36,674 nucleotides of DNA from Thiofaba sp049322715 (lineage in GTDB: Bacteria; Pseudomonadota; Gammaproteobacteria; Halothiobacillales; Halothiobacillaceae), in contig JBMOQP010000052.1 in assembly GCA_049322715.1 (NCBI GenBank), positions 1-36,674 of the forward strand, written 5' to 3'. Shown one piece after another: positions 8,620 through 16,917 of the stretch. How positions within the stretch are numbered: position 1 is the first letter of the stretch; every line of letters starts with the position of its first letter. Made by a program: the position numbers and the translations under genes. A model generated the notes under the pieces. It saw only the letters and a list, made by a program, of their open reading frames with translations, was not told the origin of the DNA and searched no databases.

Positions 8620-9537
8620 ATGACTCTGCATCACGCCAAGTCTCGTCCATTCCGTACCCTGATTGCCGCTGCCCTTGTTGCCGTCGCCGCCCCCCTTGCC
8701 GCGGAGGAAGTCACTCAGAAGTCCGGCGACCTGACCCTGCGCGCGAACCTCGAGCTTGCCGCCGGCAAGAGCGCGAAGGACGGCGTGGTGCTGATCACCC
8801 ACGGCACCCTGGCGCACAATGGCATGGAGCTGATCAAAGCCCTCCAGGACGGACTCAAGGGCAAGGGGTACAACAGTCTGGCGATCAACCTCAGCTACGG
8901 CCTCGACAAGCGCCCGTCGGCCATGTACGACTGTCCGACCCCGCACGTGCACAAGCACACCGACGCCGTCGAGGAGATCGCTGCCTGGACCAAGTGGCTG
9001 AAGGACAAGGGGGCCACCCGCATTGCCCTGCTGGGCCACTCGCGCGGCGGCAACCAGACCGCCTGGGCGCTGGCCGAGAAGGATGACCCGGCCTACACCT
9101 CCGCCGTGCTGGTCGCCCCGCAGACCTGGGAGCCCGGCTATCTCGCCAAGGACTACAAGGAGCGCTACAAGGTCGACCTCAAGCCGTTGCTCGAGAAGGC
9201 CGAGAAGCTGGTCAAGGAGGGGAAGGGCGAAACCCTGATGGACATGGATTTCATCTACTGCGAGAAGACCCGCGCGGCGGCCAAGAGCGTGGTCAGCTAC
9301 TACAGGGATGACGAGCGCATGGACACCCCGACGCTGCTGGCGAAGACCGGCAAGCCGGTGCTGGTCGTCATCGGCTCGGCGGACACCACGGTGAAGGGCC
9401 TGGCTTCGATGATGGCCAAGGTGGCCGATGGCCAGCGCATCAAGGCCCATACCGTGGACGGCGCGGACCACTTCTTCATGGACCTGTACAGCGACGAGGT
9501 GGTCGAGCAGGCCGCCCAGTTCATCGGCTGGAAGTAA
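8620..9537 (+). CDS. Exported alpha/beta hydrolase
   Basis: This 305-residue protein carries a signal peptide (about 1-28, ending PLAAEE) and an alpha/beta-hydrolase fold, so it should act in the periplasm. The nucleophile elbow GHSRGG gives Ser141. Asp255 in GSADTT and His284 in DGADHFF complete a plausible triad. The early HGTLAHNG segment would form the oxyanion hole. The substrate is unknown; the fold covers esterases, lipases and peptidases. A ribosome-binding sequence CCGGAGAG lies seven bases before ATG 8620. The gene stands alone, divergent from the cNMP-binding gene, and is followed by a GC-rich hairpin (9549-9569) and a second one at 9633-9657. Confidence 0.85.
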   Translation: MTLHHAKSRPFRTLIAAALVAVAAPLAAEEVTQKSGDLTLRANLELAAGKSAKDGVVLITHGTLAHNGMELIKALQDGLKGKGYNSLAINLSYGLDKRPSAMYDCPTPHVHKHTDAVEEIAAWTKWLKDKGATRIALLGHSRGGNQTAWALAEKDDPAYTSAVLVAPQTWEPGYLAKDYKERYKVDLKPLLEKAEKLVKEGKGETLMDMDFIYCEKTRAAAKSVVSYYRDDERMDTPTLLAKTGKPVLVVIGSADTTVKGLASMMAKVADGQRIKAHTVDGADHFFMDLYSDEVVEQAAQFIGWK

Positions 9538-9548
9538 CCTCTCCCCGA

Positions 9549-9569
9549 GGCCGGGCGCTGCGCCCGGCC
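9549..9569 (+). terminator. GC hairpin after the hydrolase gene
   Basis: GGCCGGGCG (9549-9557) pairs with CGCCCGGCC (9561-9569) around a three-base loop, starting 11 bases after the stop codon. There is no T-run, so it may be only a 3'-end stabilising hairpin or a weak terminator. Confidence 0.45.
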
Positions 9570-9632
9570 GCACCGGTGGCTGGCTGGAACGCCAGGCCAT
9601 CGCCAAGGAATGCAGCCATTTCATGCTGTTAT

Positions 9633-9664
9633 GCACGCCCGGCCATGCCGGGCGTGCCGCTTTT
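9633..9664 (+). terminator. Second hairpin downstream of the hydrolase gene
   Basis: GCACGCCCGGC (9633-9643) pairs perfectly with GCCGGGCGTGC (9647-9657) around CAT, followed by CGCTTTT. The short T-run makes intrinsic termination plausible. Confidence 0.5.
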
Positions 9665-9690
9665 GAGGTAAACTACGCCCCAAGTTTCCG

Positions 9691-9719
9691 ACCCGGCCCG
9701 TGCCGGGTATTCGTTTTTT
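9691..9719 (+). terminator. Hairpin plus T-run just upstream of glyA
   Basis: ACCCGGC (9691-9697) pairs with GCCGGGT (9702-9708) and is followed by ATTCG and six T (9714-9719), only 29 bases before the glyA start. A TAAACT box at 9669-9674 could be a -10 site, which would put the hairpin in the glyA leader as an attenuator. Alternatively it is the last terminator of the upstream gene. Confidence 0.5.
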
Positions 9720-9748
9720 CAGACTTTTACAGCATTGGGGTGCGCCGA

Positions 9749-11002
9749 ATGTTTACCCGCGACATGACGATTGCAGGCTACGACGATCAGCTTTGGCAGG
9801 CGATGGAGCACGAGCGCCAGCGCCAGGAGGAGCACATCGAGCTGATCGCCTCGGAAAACTACACCAGCCCGCGCGTCATGCAGGCCCAGGGTTCGGTGCT
9901 GACCAACAAATACGCCGAAGGCTATCCCGGCAAGCGCTATTATGGCGGCTGCGAGTACGTCGACGTGATCGAGCAACTCGCCATCGACCGCCTCAAGCAG
10001 CTGTTCGGCGCCGATTGGGCCAACGTCCAGCCGCACTCCGGCAGCCAGGCCAACGGCGCGGTGTTCCTCGCCCTGCTGCAGCCGGGCGACACCGTGCTGG
10101 GCATGTCCCTGGCCCATGGCGGCCACCTGACCCACGGCGCCAAGGTCAACTTCTCCGGCAAGAGCTACAACGCCGTGCAGTACGGCCTGAATCCGGCCAC
10201 CGGCGAGATCGACTACGAGCAGGTCGAGCAGCTCGCGCGCGAGCACAAGCCGAAGATGATCATCGCCGGCTTCTCGGCCTACTCCCGCGTGGTCGACTGG
10301 GCGCGCTTCCGCGCCGTCGCCGACGAGGTGGGAGCCCTGCTGATGGTCGACATGGCGCACGTCGCCGGCCTGATCGCCGCGGGCGTCTATCCGAGCCCGG
10401 TGCCGTTCGCCGACGTGGTCACCTCCACCACCCACAAGACCCTGCGTGGCCCGCGCGGCGGGATCATCCTCGGCAAGGCCAACCCCGAGATCGAGAAGAA
10501 GATCAACTCCGCGATCTTCCCCGGCATCCAGGGCGGCCCGCTGGAGCACGTCATCGCCGCCAAGGCGGTGGCCTTCAAGGAGGCCCTGGAGCCGGGCTTC
10601 AAGGCCTACCAGCAGCAGGTGGTGAAGAATGCCCGGGCGATGGCCAAGGTGTTCATGGATCGCGGTTTCGACGTCGTCTCCAAGGGCACCGACAACCACC
10701 TGTTCCTGGTCAGCTTCATCCAGCAGGGCCTCACCGGCAAGGACGTCGACGCCTGGCTGGGCGCCGCCAACATCACCGTCAACAAGAACGCCGTGCCGAA
10801 CGACCCGCAGTCGCCGTTCGTCACCTCCGGCATCCGCATCGGCACCCCGGCCATCACCACCCGCGGCTTCGGCGAGAGCGAGTGCGTGGTCCTGGCCGGC
10901 TGGATGTGCGACGTGATCGACGCGCGCGGCGATGCCGCCACCGTCGAGGCGGTGAAGGGCAAGGTGCTGGAAGTCTGCAAGCGCCTGCCGGTGTACGCCT
11001 GA
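9749..11002 (+). CDS. glyA: Serine hydroxymethyltransferase
   Basis: GlyA is the cytoplasmic PLP enzyme that converts serine and tetrahydrofolate to glycine and 5,10-methylenetetrahydrofolate, feeding one-carbon and purine synthesis. The 417-residue length equals E. coli GlyA. Visible signatures are ELIASENYTSP near residue 31, the glycine-rich KRYYGGCEYVD segment, and the cofactor lysine Lys230 in TSTTHKTLRGPRGG. ATG 9749 is chosen because it gives the family length; the frame stays open further upstream but has no homology there, and a second ATG at 9764 is possible. It begins the conserved glyA-nrdR-ribD neighbourhood. A leader hairpin with a T-run (9691-9719) may attenuate it. Confidence 0.97.
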   Translation: MFTRDMTIAGYDDQLWQAMEHERQRQEEHIELIASENYTSPRVMQAQGSVLTNKYAEGYPGKRYYGGCEYVDVIEQLAIDRLKQLFGADWANVQPHSGSQANGAVFLALLQPGDTVLGMSLAHGGHLTHGAKVNFSGKSYNAVQYGLNPATGEIDYEQVEQLAREHKPKMIIAGFSAYSRVVDWARFRAVADEVGALLMVDMAHVAGLIAAGVYPSPVPFADVVTSTTHKTLRGPRGGIILGKANPEIEKKINSAIFPGIQGGPLEHVIAAKAVAFKEALEPGFKAYQQQVVKNARAMAKVFMDRGFDVVSKGTDNHLFLVSFIQQGLTGKDVDAWLGAANITVNKNAVPNDPQSPFVTSGIRIGTPAITTRGFGESECVVLAGWMCDVIDARGDAATVEAVKGKVLEVCKRLPVYA

Positions 11003-11005
11003 TTT

Positions 11006-11073
11006 CGTCATCGCGCGTCGCGAAGCGAGCTGGCGATCCATGGATTGCTTCGCTTGCGCGTCGCAAAGACGAT
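11006..11073. repeat. Imperfect palindromic repeat between glyA and nrdR
   Basis: An imperfect palindrome starts CGTCATCGCGCGTCGCGAAG and ends GCGTCGCAAAGACG, centred on GATCCATGGAT near 11037-11045. It resembles the widespread CGTCATTGCGAGCGAAGCGA intergenic repeats of many bacteria. It would form a long stem in the glyA-nrdR transcript. The ATCCATGGAT core recalls the TGGA-loop hairpins of the mosaic repeats. Confidence 0.7.
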
Positions 11074-11097
11074 TTCCAACGCTTGGGATGACGCACC

Positions 11098-11562
11098 ATG
11101 AGATGCCCCTTCTGCGGCGCTGAAGACACCCGCGTCGCCGACTCCCGCCTGACGCAGGATGGCACGCAGGTCCGTCGTCGGCGGGAATGCCCCGCCTGTG
11201 GCGAGCGCTTCACCACCTTCGAGACCGCCGAGCTCCAGCTGCCGCGCATCATCAAGCGCGACGGCACGCGCGAGCTGTTCTCCGAGGACAAACTGCGGCG
11301 CGGCATGCTGCGGGCGCTGGAAAAGCGCCCGGTGCCCACCGAGCGGGTCGAGGAGGCGGTCGCCCACATCGAGCGCGAGCTGATGAAGCGCGGCGAGCGC
11401 GAGGTCGAGGCGCGGGTGGTCGGCGAGATGGTGATGGATGCCCTGCGCAGGCTCGACCAGGTTGCCTACATCCGCTTCGCCTCCGTCTACAAGAGCTTCG
11501 AGGATGTGGCGGCCTTCCGCGAGCTGATCGAGCGCCTGCAGCAAGAGGCGCGGGGCCAGTGA
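11098..11562 (+). CDS. nrdR: Transcriptional repressor NrdR
   Basis: NrdR represses ribonucleotide reductase genes in response to ATP/dATP. The 154-residue protein has the N-terminal zinc ribbon with two cysteine pairs (CPFCGAED and CPACGERFTTFE) and the expected basic stretch VRRRREC between them. An ATP-cone follows (IIKRDGTRELFSEDKLRRGM onward), ending near VAYIRFASVYKSFEDV, a family hallmark. The length is standard. It sits 95 bases after glyA, separated by a palindromic repeat, and 19 bases before the NnrS gene, so it probably shares their transcript. Confidence 0.97.
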   Translation: MRCPFCGAEDTRVADSRLTQDGTQVRRRRECPACGERFTTFETAELQLPRIIKRDGTRELFSEDKLRRGMLRALEKRPVPTERVEEAVAHIERELMKRGEREVEARVVGEMVMDALRRLDQVAYIRFASVYKSFEDVAAFRELIERLQQEARGQ

Positions 11563-11581
11563 CCGGCGGGAGAGGGGCGGG

Positions 11582-12772
11582 ATGCTGATCCTGGATCCCA
11601 AGGCTCCGCCGCCCACCGGCTTTGCCCTGTTCAACCTGGGCTTCCGCCCCTTCTTCCTCGTCGCCGCCCTGTGGGCGGTGCTGGCCATGGCCTTCTGGGG
11701 CCTCACCCTGGCCCATCCCTCCGCCGCGCTCCCGTTCTCCGCCTCCTGGCATGGCCACGAGATGCTGTTCGGCTACGCGGTGGCGGTCATCGCCGGCTTT
11801 TTGCTGACCGCAGCGCGGAACTGGACCGGGGGGCGCACCCCGCAGGACGTGCCGCTCGCCGCCATGCTTGCCCTGTGGGCCGCGCCCCGGTTGCTCCTGC
11901 CGCTCGCGCCCTCCTCTCTCCTGCCCGTGCTCGCCGCGGCGGATGTGGGATTCGACCTGCTGCTGGCGGCGGTGCTCATTCGTACCCTCTGGCGCAACCC
12001 CGCCAACCGCCTGATCTTCCCGCCATTGCTGCTGGTCCTCGCGCTCGCCAACCTCGCCTGGTGGCTTGCGGCGCTCGGCCTGTGGCCGGCGGGCCATGCC
12101 ATGGGGCTTGCGCTGGGGCAGGGTGCCGTGATCGGCGTGCTGCTGGTGATGGGCGTGCGCGTGGCGCCGTTCTTCATCGAGAAGCGCCTGAACGTGCCGG
12201 TCACCTCCAGGGTGCCCGCGCGCGCCTACCGGACGGGGGCGGTGCTGTATGCCCTGCTGGTACTTGCCGGGCTGTTCGGGGTGTCCTGGCTCGAGGCCGG
12301 ACTCGCGGCGGCGCTCGGCCTGCTCGCGGCCTGGGTGCTGGGGCGCTGGCATGCCCCGGGCCTGTGGCGCGAGCCGCTGCTGTGGATCCTTTGGCTGGCG
12401 GGGGCCTGGCTGGTCCTCGGCCTTCTGCTGGTCGCCATCGGCCAGGCGGCGGGCCACGCCGGGCTTGCCGGTGCGGCCCGTCATGCCCTGCTCGCCGGCG
12501 GGCTGGGGCTGGCGACGATCGGCATGATGGCGCGGGTGACCCTCGGCCACACCGGGCGGGCCGTCTATCCCCCCGCGCGCGGGACGCTGCCGGCATTCCT
12601 GCTCGTGCTTGCCGGCGCCGTGCTTCGGGTACTGGCGCCCGTGGTTGACCCTGCCGCCCTCGCCTGGGCCGCGCCGCTCGCGGCCATGCTCTGGGTGCTG
12701 GGCTTTGCCTTCTTTTTCGCCATCCACGCGCCGATGCTTCTCCGTCCGCGCGTCGACGGCAAGCCGGGATGA
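11582..12772 (+). CDS. NnrS family membrane protein
   Basis: NnrS proteins are polytopic inner-membrane haem and copper proteins linked to nitric oxide and nitrosative stress. This 396-residue protein is almost entirely hydrophobic, with about twelve membrane segments. Family signatures are FNLGFRPFFL near the start, WHGHEMLFGYAVAVIAGFLL in the second helix region, the WTGGRTP loop, and ARVTLGHTGRAVYPP late in the sequence; conserved histidines in these could bind metal. ATG 11582 follows a GAGAGGGGCGG ribosome-binding stretch. Its stop overlaps the ribD start (ATGA), so it is translationally coupled to riboflavin synthesis. That is an unusual guest between nrdR and ribD. Confidence 0.92.
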   Translation: MLILDPKAPPPTGFALFNLGFRPFFLVAALWAVLAMAFWGLTLAHPSAALPFSASWHGHEMLFGYAVAVIAGFLLTAARNWTGGRTPQDVPLAAMLALWAAPRLLLPLAPSSLLPVLAAADVGFDLLLAAVLIRTLWRNPANRLIFPPLLLVLALANLAWWLAALGLWPAGHAMGLALGQGAVIGVLLVMGVRVAPFFIEKRLNVPVTSRVPARAYRTGAVLYALLVLAGLFGVSWLEAGLAAALGLLAAWVLGRWHAPGLWREPLLWILWLAGAWLVLGLLLVAIGQAAGHAGLAGAARHALLAGGLGLATIGMMARVTLGHTGRAVYPPARGTLPAFLLVLAGAVLRVLAPVVDPAALAWAAPLAAMLWVLGFAFFFAIHAPMLLRPRVDGKPG

Positions 12773-13884
12773 TTGCGATGACTGTGGATGACGTGCGCCA
12801 TATGGCCCGCGCGTTGGAGCTGGCGCGGCGCGGGCTCTACACCACCCACCCCAACCCCCGTGTCGGCTGCGTGATCGTGCGCGATGGCGAGGTCGTCGGC
12901 GAGGGCTTCCATGCCCGCGCCGGCGAGCCGCACGCCGAGGTCCATGCCCTGCGGATGGCCGGTGAGCGCGCGCGCGGCGCGACGGCCTACGTCACCCTCG
13001 AGCCCTGCTGCCACCACGGCCGCACCCCGCCATGCTCCAGCGCCCTGATCGAGGCCGGGGTGGCGCGCGTGGTGACCGCCATGCGCGACCCGAACCCGCG
13101 AGTGGCCGGGGGAGGGGAATCGATGCTGCGCGCCGCCGGCATCGCGGTCGAGGCCGGCATGCTGGAGATGGAGGCGCGTGAGCTCAACGCGGGGTTCATC
13201 AAGCGCATGACGGCTGGGCGGCCCCTCGTGCGCCTGAAGTGGGGGGCTTCGCTCGATGGCCGCACCGCGCTGGCCAACGGCGCCAGTCAGTGGATCACGG
13301 GGCCCGAGGCCCGGCGCGACGTCCAGTTCCAGCGTGCCCGCGCCTCCGCCATCCTGAGCTCGGCCGAGACCGTGCTGGCCGACAGGGCGCGGCTGAACGT
13401 GCGCCTGTCGGCGGAGGAGCTCGGCATCGAGGGGCCGGTGCGCCAGCCGGTGCGAGTCATCCTTGATCGCGGGCTGCGCCTGTCGCCCGATCAGTCCATC
13501 CTCGACGGAGCGGGCGAGGTCTGGGTCTACACCGCGAGCACGGATGCTGCCCGTCACGCGGCGCTGGAAGTGGCGGGGGCGAGGGTGCTCGAGGCTCCCC
13601 CGACGGCTGGCGGTCTGGATCTCACCTGGATCCTCGCCGATCTCGCCCGGCGCGAGATCAGCGAGCTGTGGGTCGAGGCCGGGGCGCGCCTCGGCGGGGC
13701 CTTCCTCGCCGACGGCCTGGTCGACGAACTGGTCGTCTACCTTGCTCCCCTGCTGCTCGGCCACGATGCCCGCCCGCTGGCGTTGCTGCCCGGGCTCGGG
13801 AGCCTGGACCAGGCCGCCCGCTGGCGTTGGCAGGACGTCCGGCGGGTGGGAGGGGATCTGCGCCTGACCCTCAGTCCAGCCTGA
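12769..13884 (+). CDS. ribD: Bifunctional riboflavin deaminase/reductase RibD
   Basis: RibD carries out the second and third steps of riboflavin synthesis: deamination of diaminohydroxyphosphoribosylaminopyrimidine, then NADPH-dependent reduction of the ribose. In the 371 residues, the deaminase zinc site is visible as HAE (55-57), PCC (79-81) and Cys89 in HHGRTPPC. The reductase domain follows from about residue 150 (LVRLKWGASLDGRTA, and VEAGARLGGAFL). Start 12769 overlaps the NnrS stop by four bases; ATG 12778 is an alternative. Its 3' end overlaps the convergent chemoreceptor gene by 14 bases. The next rib gene, ribE, lies about 6.9 kb away, so the rib cluster is split here. Confidence 0.96.
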   Translation: MIAMTVDDVRHMARALELARRGLYTTHPNPRVGCVIVRDGEVVGEGFHARAGEPHAEVHALRMAGERARGATAYVTLEPCCHHGRTPPCSSALIEAGVARVVTAMRDPNPRVAGGGESMLRAAGIAVEAGMLEMEARELNAGFIKRMTAGRPLVRLKWGASLDGRTALANGASQWITGPEARRDVQFQRARASAILSSAETVLADRARLNVRLSAEELGIEGPVRQPVRVILDRGLRLSPDQSILDGAGEVWVYTASTDAARHAALEVAGARVLEAPPTAGGLDLTWILADLARREISELWVEAGARLGGAFLADGLVDELVVYLAPLLLGHDARPLALLPGLGSLDQAARWRWQDVRRVGGDLRLTLSPA

Positions 13885-15910
13885 AGCGCGCCAGATCCTG
13901 GCGCAGTTTGGCGGCGACCGCCCCCAGTCGTTCTCCCTCCTTCAGGGTTCGGCCAGCCGCTTCCTCGGTCTGGTGCGAGCCGGACTGGATCTCAGCCACG
14001 CTGCGGTTGATCTCTTCGCTGACCTGGCTCTGTTCCTGGGCTGCGTTGGCGATCATCTGCACGCGCGCATTGACGTCGCCCACGGCCCGCATGATGCCGT
14101 CCAGGGCCTCCCCGGCCTCCCCGGATTCGGCCACGCTGACCTGGGTGAGGTGGCGTCCCTGTTCCATCGCCCTGACCCCGTCCGTGGTCTTGTCCTGCAG
14201 GCGCTGGATGAGGGTGCGGATCTCCTCCGTGGACTGCTGGGTGCGCAGCGCGAGCTGACGCACCTCGTCCGCCACCACCGCGAAGCCGCGTCCCTGCTCG
14301 CCTGCCCGGGCGGCCTCGATGGCGGCGTTGAGGGCCAGCAGGTTGGTCTGCTCGGCAATGCCCCGGATCACGGCCATCACCTTGTCGATGTTCTGGCTCT
14401 CGGCGTGGGCCTCGCTGATCACGGCGGTAGTGTGGTCGATGGCGCTCTCGAGTTCGTGGATGCTCCGCAGGGCCTCGTCCATCTCGCCGTGCCCGCGCGC
14501 GATCTCCTCGTCCGCCGTGCGGGTGGCCTGCAGTGTCTCCACCGCCTGTTCCGCGACATGCTGGGCGGTGGCCGACATTTCGTGGATCGCGGCCGCGACC
14601 TGTTCGGTCTGCTGCCGCTGGAGGTGGACCGTCTCGAGGGTGTTCTGGTTGACCTGGCGCAGCGCCTGCGAGGCATGCATCAGCTCATCGCTCGAGCGGC
14701 GGAGGTCCTCGACCAGTCCGCTGAGCCCGTCGGCCATGTGGACGGCATGCTGGCTGAGGCGGGTGATCTCGTTCTGCGTGCCCTCATCATCGCGCAGGGC
14801 GTGGCTGCGGATCGCCTCGGGCAGGCGGAGCTGCCCGTCCGCCATGCGCTGCATGGCGAGACCGAGGCTGCGCAGGGGGCTCAGCTCAAGGCGCAGCAGG
14901 CCGATGGTCAGTCCGGCGAGCAGGGCCGCCACCAGAAGGGAAAGGCCGATGAGCAGGTTGCGCAGCCCGCGGGAGGCCGCATGGACGTCCGCATCGTAGC
15001 TGATGGCGGCGAGGGTCCAGTTCCAGCCGGGGACCTGCTGCCAGGCCAGCCACATGCCGCCCAGTTCGGGGCGGTCGCTGCCCTCGGCGTGACGCATGCC
15101 CTCGCCTTGTTCGAGGAGCGGGGCGTAGACGGGGCTGTCCCCGGCCCGTTGCCCCGCGAAGACGGGATGGACCAGCGCCAGGCCCCGCTCAGGGCCTGCG
15201 CCTTCGAACAGCGCCAGATGCCCGTGCTCGTCGAAGCGCACCGAGCTGAGGAAGGCCTTCAGGCGCTGCAGGTCGCCGCTGATGTCGAAGCCGATGAAGA
15301 ATGCCCCGATCACCTGGTTCTCATGATCGATGATGGGGGTGTAGTGGGTCATGTAGTCACGCCCGAAAAGCCGCGCAAGGCCGAGGTAGGGCCGGCCCTC
15401 CCGCAGGGCGGCATAGGCGGGGTGCCGCCGGTCGAGCAGGGTGCCGAGGGCGCGTTCGCCGTTTTCCTTCTTGAGTGAAGTGGTGATGCGCAGGAAGTCA
15501 TCACCCAGCCGCTCGAACACGGTGGCGACACCGCCCGTCATCTCTTCGAACCGGTCGACGTGGGAGAAATTGAGGTTCAGGATTTCCCCATCCGAGGTCA
15601 TGATCGGGGTGTCGAACTCGCCCACCCGGATGGTCGCCTGCTTCTCGACCATCGGGCGAACCGGGAACAGGTTGGCGAATACCTCGCCCATCTTGGCGGC
15701 AACGGCGGTCTTGCCCTCGTACTCGAGCGTCAGGAACTGGCTTACCAGGGCAAGGTCGTTGCGGAAGCTTTCCTGGGTCTTGGTCTGGAAGGCCGCGCTG
15801 GTGCGCAGGTTGACCAGCAGGGTGATGACCAGGAAGGCCACCGAGATCGAGCCCAGCAGGATGATGCTGATCTGGCTGACGAGGGACAGGCGACGATAAG
15901 CGGTGAGCAT
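13871..15910 (-). CDS. Methyl-accepting chemotaxis protein with Cache sensor domain
   Basis: This 679-residue transmembrane chemoreceptor has a first membrane helix near residues 10-33 and a periplasmic Cache-type domain (Cache_3/Cache_2-like) that includes VGEFDTPIMTSDGEIL and GRDYMTHYTPIIDHENQVIG. A second helix follows (about 318-340), then a HAMP-like region and the cytoplasmic hairpin. The signalling tip is canonical: AEQTNLLALNAAIEAARAGE followed by QGRGFAVVADEVRQLA, so it should engage CheW and CheA. No C-terminal CheR-binding pentapeptide is present. ATG 15910 is chosen because it puts the first helix at the N-terminus; the frame stays open upstream but would overlap the divergent exbB start. 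The ligand is unknown. It gives a good comparison for the degenerate tip of the Hpt fusion at 6220-7905. Confidence 0.94.
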   Translation of the reverse strand: MLTAYRRLSLVSQISIILLGSISVAFLVITLLVNLRTSAAFQTKTQESFRNDLALVSQFLTLEYEGKTAVAAKMGEVFANLFPVRPMVEKQATIRVGEFDTPIMTSDGEILNLNFSHVDRFEEMTGGVATVFERLGDDFLRITTSLKKENGERALGTLLDRRHPAYAALREGRPYLGLARLFGRDYMTHYTPIIDHENQVIGAFFIGFDISGDLQRLKAFLSSVRFDEHGHLALFEGAGPERGLALVHPVFAGQRAGDSPVYAPLLEQGEGMRHAEGSDRPELGGMWLAWQQVPGWNWTLAAISYDADVHAASRGLRNLLIGLSLLVAALLAGLTIGLLRLELSPLRSLGLAMQRMADGQLRLPEAIRSHALRDDEGTQNEITRLSQHAVHMADGLSGLVEDLRRSSDELMHASQALRQVNQNTLETVHLQRQQTEQVAAAIHEMSATAQHVAEQAVETLQATRTADEEIARGHGEMDEALRSIHELESAIDHTTAVISEAHAESQNIDKVMAVIRGIAEQTNLLALNAAIEAARAGEQGRGFAVVADEVRQLALRTQQSTEEIRTLIQRLQDKTTDGVRAMEQGRHLTQVSVAESGEAGEALDGIMRAVGDVNARVQMIANAAQEQSQVSEEINRSVAEIQSGSHQTEEAAGRTLKEGERLGAVAAKLRQDLARFRLD

Positions 15911-16109
15911 GGGGCGGGGTGTGGGGCTTGGGGAGGCATGGGACAACAGGCCATGGTCGTTGCGACATGTTACATCCGTGTGAATCGCTCCGGTCCCCTC
16001 CATGTCCATTCCCTGAGCCCACATGTGGTAAAACTGTCGGCACATTTTTTGTCGGGTCGATGGAACCGCCGGGGGCGGTGCCTCGATCGGAGGCGGCGGA
16101 GGATTGGTT

Positions 16110-16535
16110 GTGGAAGCGCTCAAGGGAACCGTGGATTTCGCCATCATCGGCCTGCTTGGCCTGATGAGCGTGATGATGCTGGCGATGGCGATCGAGCGCT
16201 GGATGTATTACAGGCGGATCGACCTGGCCGGCTTCTCCCATCCGGACACGCTCAACATCGCGCTGACCCGCAACCTGACCTGGATTTACACGGTCGGCGC
16301 GAACGCCCCCTACGTCGGCCTGCTCGGCACCGTGTTCGGCATCCTCATCACCTTCTACGAGATGGGGCAGGGCGGCCAGGTGGACGTGAACCACATCATG
16401 CTCGGCCTCGCGCTGGCGCTGAAAGCGACCGCGGCGGGACTGGTGGTCGCCATCCCATCGATCATGATCTACAACGGCCTGACCCGGCGCGTCGACGTGC
16501 TGATGGGGCAATGGCGGGCGCTCAAGGACATGTGA
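16110..16535 (+). CDS. exbB: TonB-system energiser ExbB (short type)
   Basis: ExbB is the inner-membrane proton-channel subunit that powers TonB. This 141-residue version is of the short ExbB2-type. Three membrane helices are visible: FAIIGLLGLMSVMMLAMAIE near the start, then the conserved APYVGLLGTVFGILITFYEM, then GLALALKATAAGLVVAIPSI. The start is GTG 16110, six bases after a GGAGGA ribosome-binding site; TTG 16104 is in frame but too close to that site. exbD follows after four bases. No Fur-like box was seen upstream, unlike the neighbouring leftward operon. Confidence 0.92.
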   Translation: MEALKGTVDFAIIGLLGLMSVMMLAMAIERWMYYRRIDLAGFSHPDTLNIALTRNLTWIYTVGANAPYVGLLGTVFGILITFYEMGQGGQVDVNHIMLGLALALKATAAGLVVAIPSIMIYNGLTRRVDVLMGQWRALKDM

Positions 16536-16539
16536 GCCG

Positions 16540-16917
16540 ATGAAGCGATTCGACCAGATCAATGTCATTCCCTTCATCGACATCATGCTGGTGCTGCTGG
16601 CCATCGTCCTCACCACCGCCACCTTCGTCGCCCAGGGGCGCATCCCGCTGCAATTGCCGGAGGCCGAGCACGCCGCCCGGCCCGCAAGCGAGAAGCCGAT
16701 GGAGATCAGCATCGATGAGGCGCGCAAGGTCTATCTCGGCGGCACGCCGGTGCACCTGATCGAACTGGACCAGCAGCTCGCCCATGCCGCGCGCGAGCAG
16801 GCTATCCTGCTGCGCGTGGACGCCGGCGTGCCCTTCAGCGACTTCGTCCAGGTGCTCGACCTGCTGCAGAAATACCATCTCGAGCGGGTGAGCATCGTCA
16901 CGGTGCGCAAGGGGTGA
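16540..16917 (+). CDS. exbD: TonB-system energiser ExbD
   Basis: ExbD partners ExbB and contributes the proton-carrying aspartate. The protein has 125 residues: a short cytoplasmic start (MKRFDQINVIP), one membrane helix containing FIDIMLVLLAIVLTTATFVA with the essential aspartate at residue 14, and a periplasmic domain with the typical ISIDEARKVYLGG and LLRVDAGVPFSDFVQVLDLL segments. It lies four bases after exbB and its stop overlaps the GTG start of tonB, so the three are co-translated. Confidence 0.94.
   Translation: MKRFDQINVIPFIDIMLVLLAIVLTTATFVAQGRIPLQLPEAEHAARPASEKPMEISIDEARKVYLGGTPVHLIELDQQLAHAAREQAILLRVDAGVPFSDFVQVLDLLQKYHLERVSIVTVRKG

Noticed and set aside
9719..11041. A 440-codon frame opposite glyA
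   Set aside because: This is a mirror frame of glyA, composed of repetitive Gly/Asp/Val-rich sequence with no motif.
15911..16147. 79-codon N-terminal extension of the chemoreceptor frame
   Set aside because: It would overlap the exbB start, is proline-rich without membrane character, and places the first helix far from the N-terminus.
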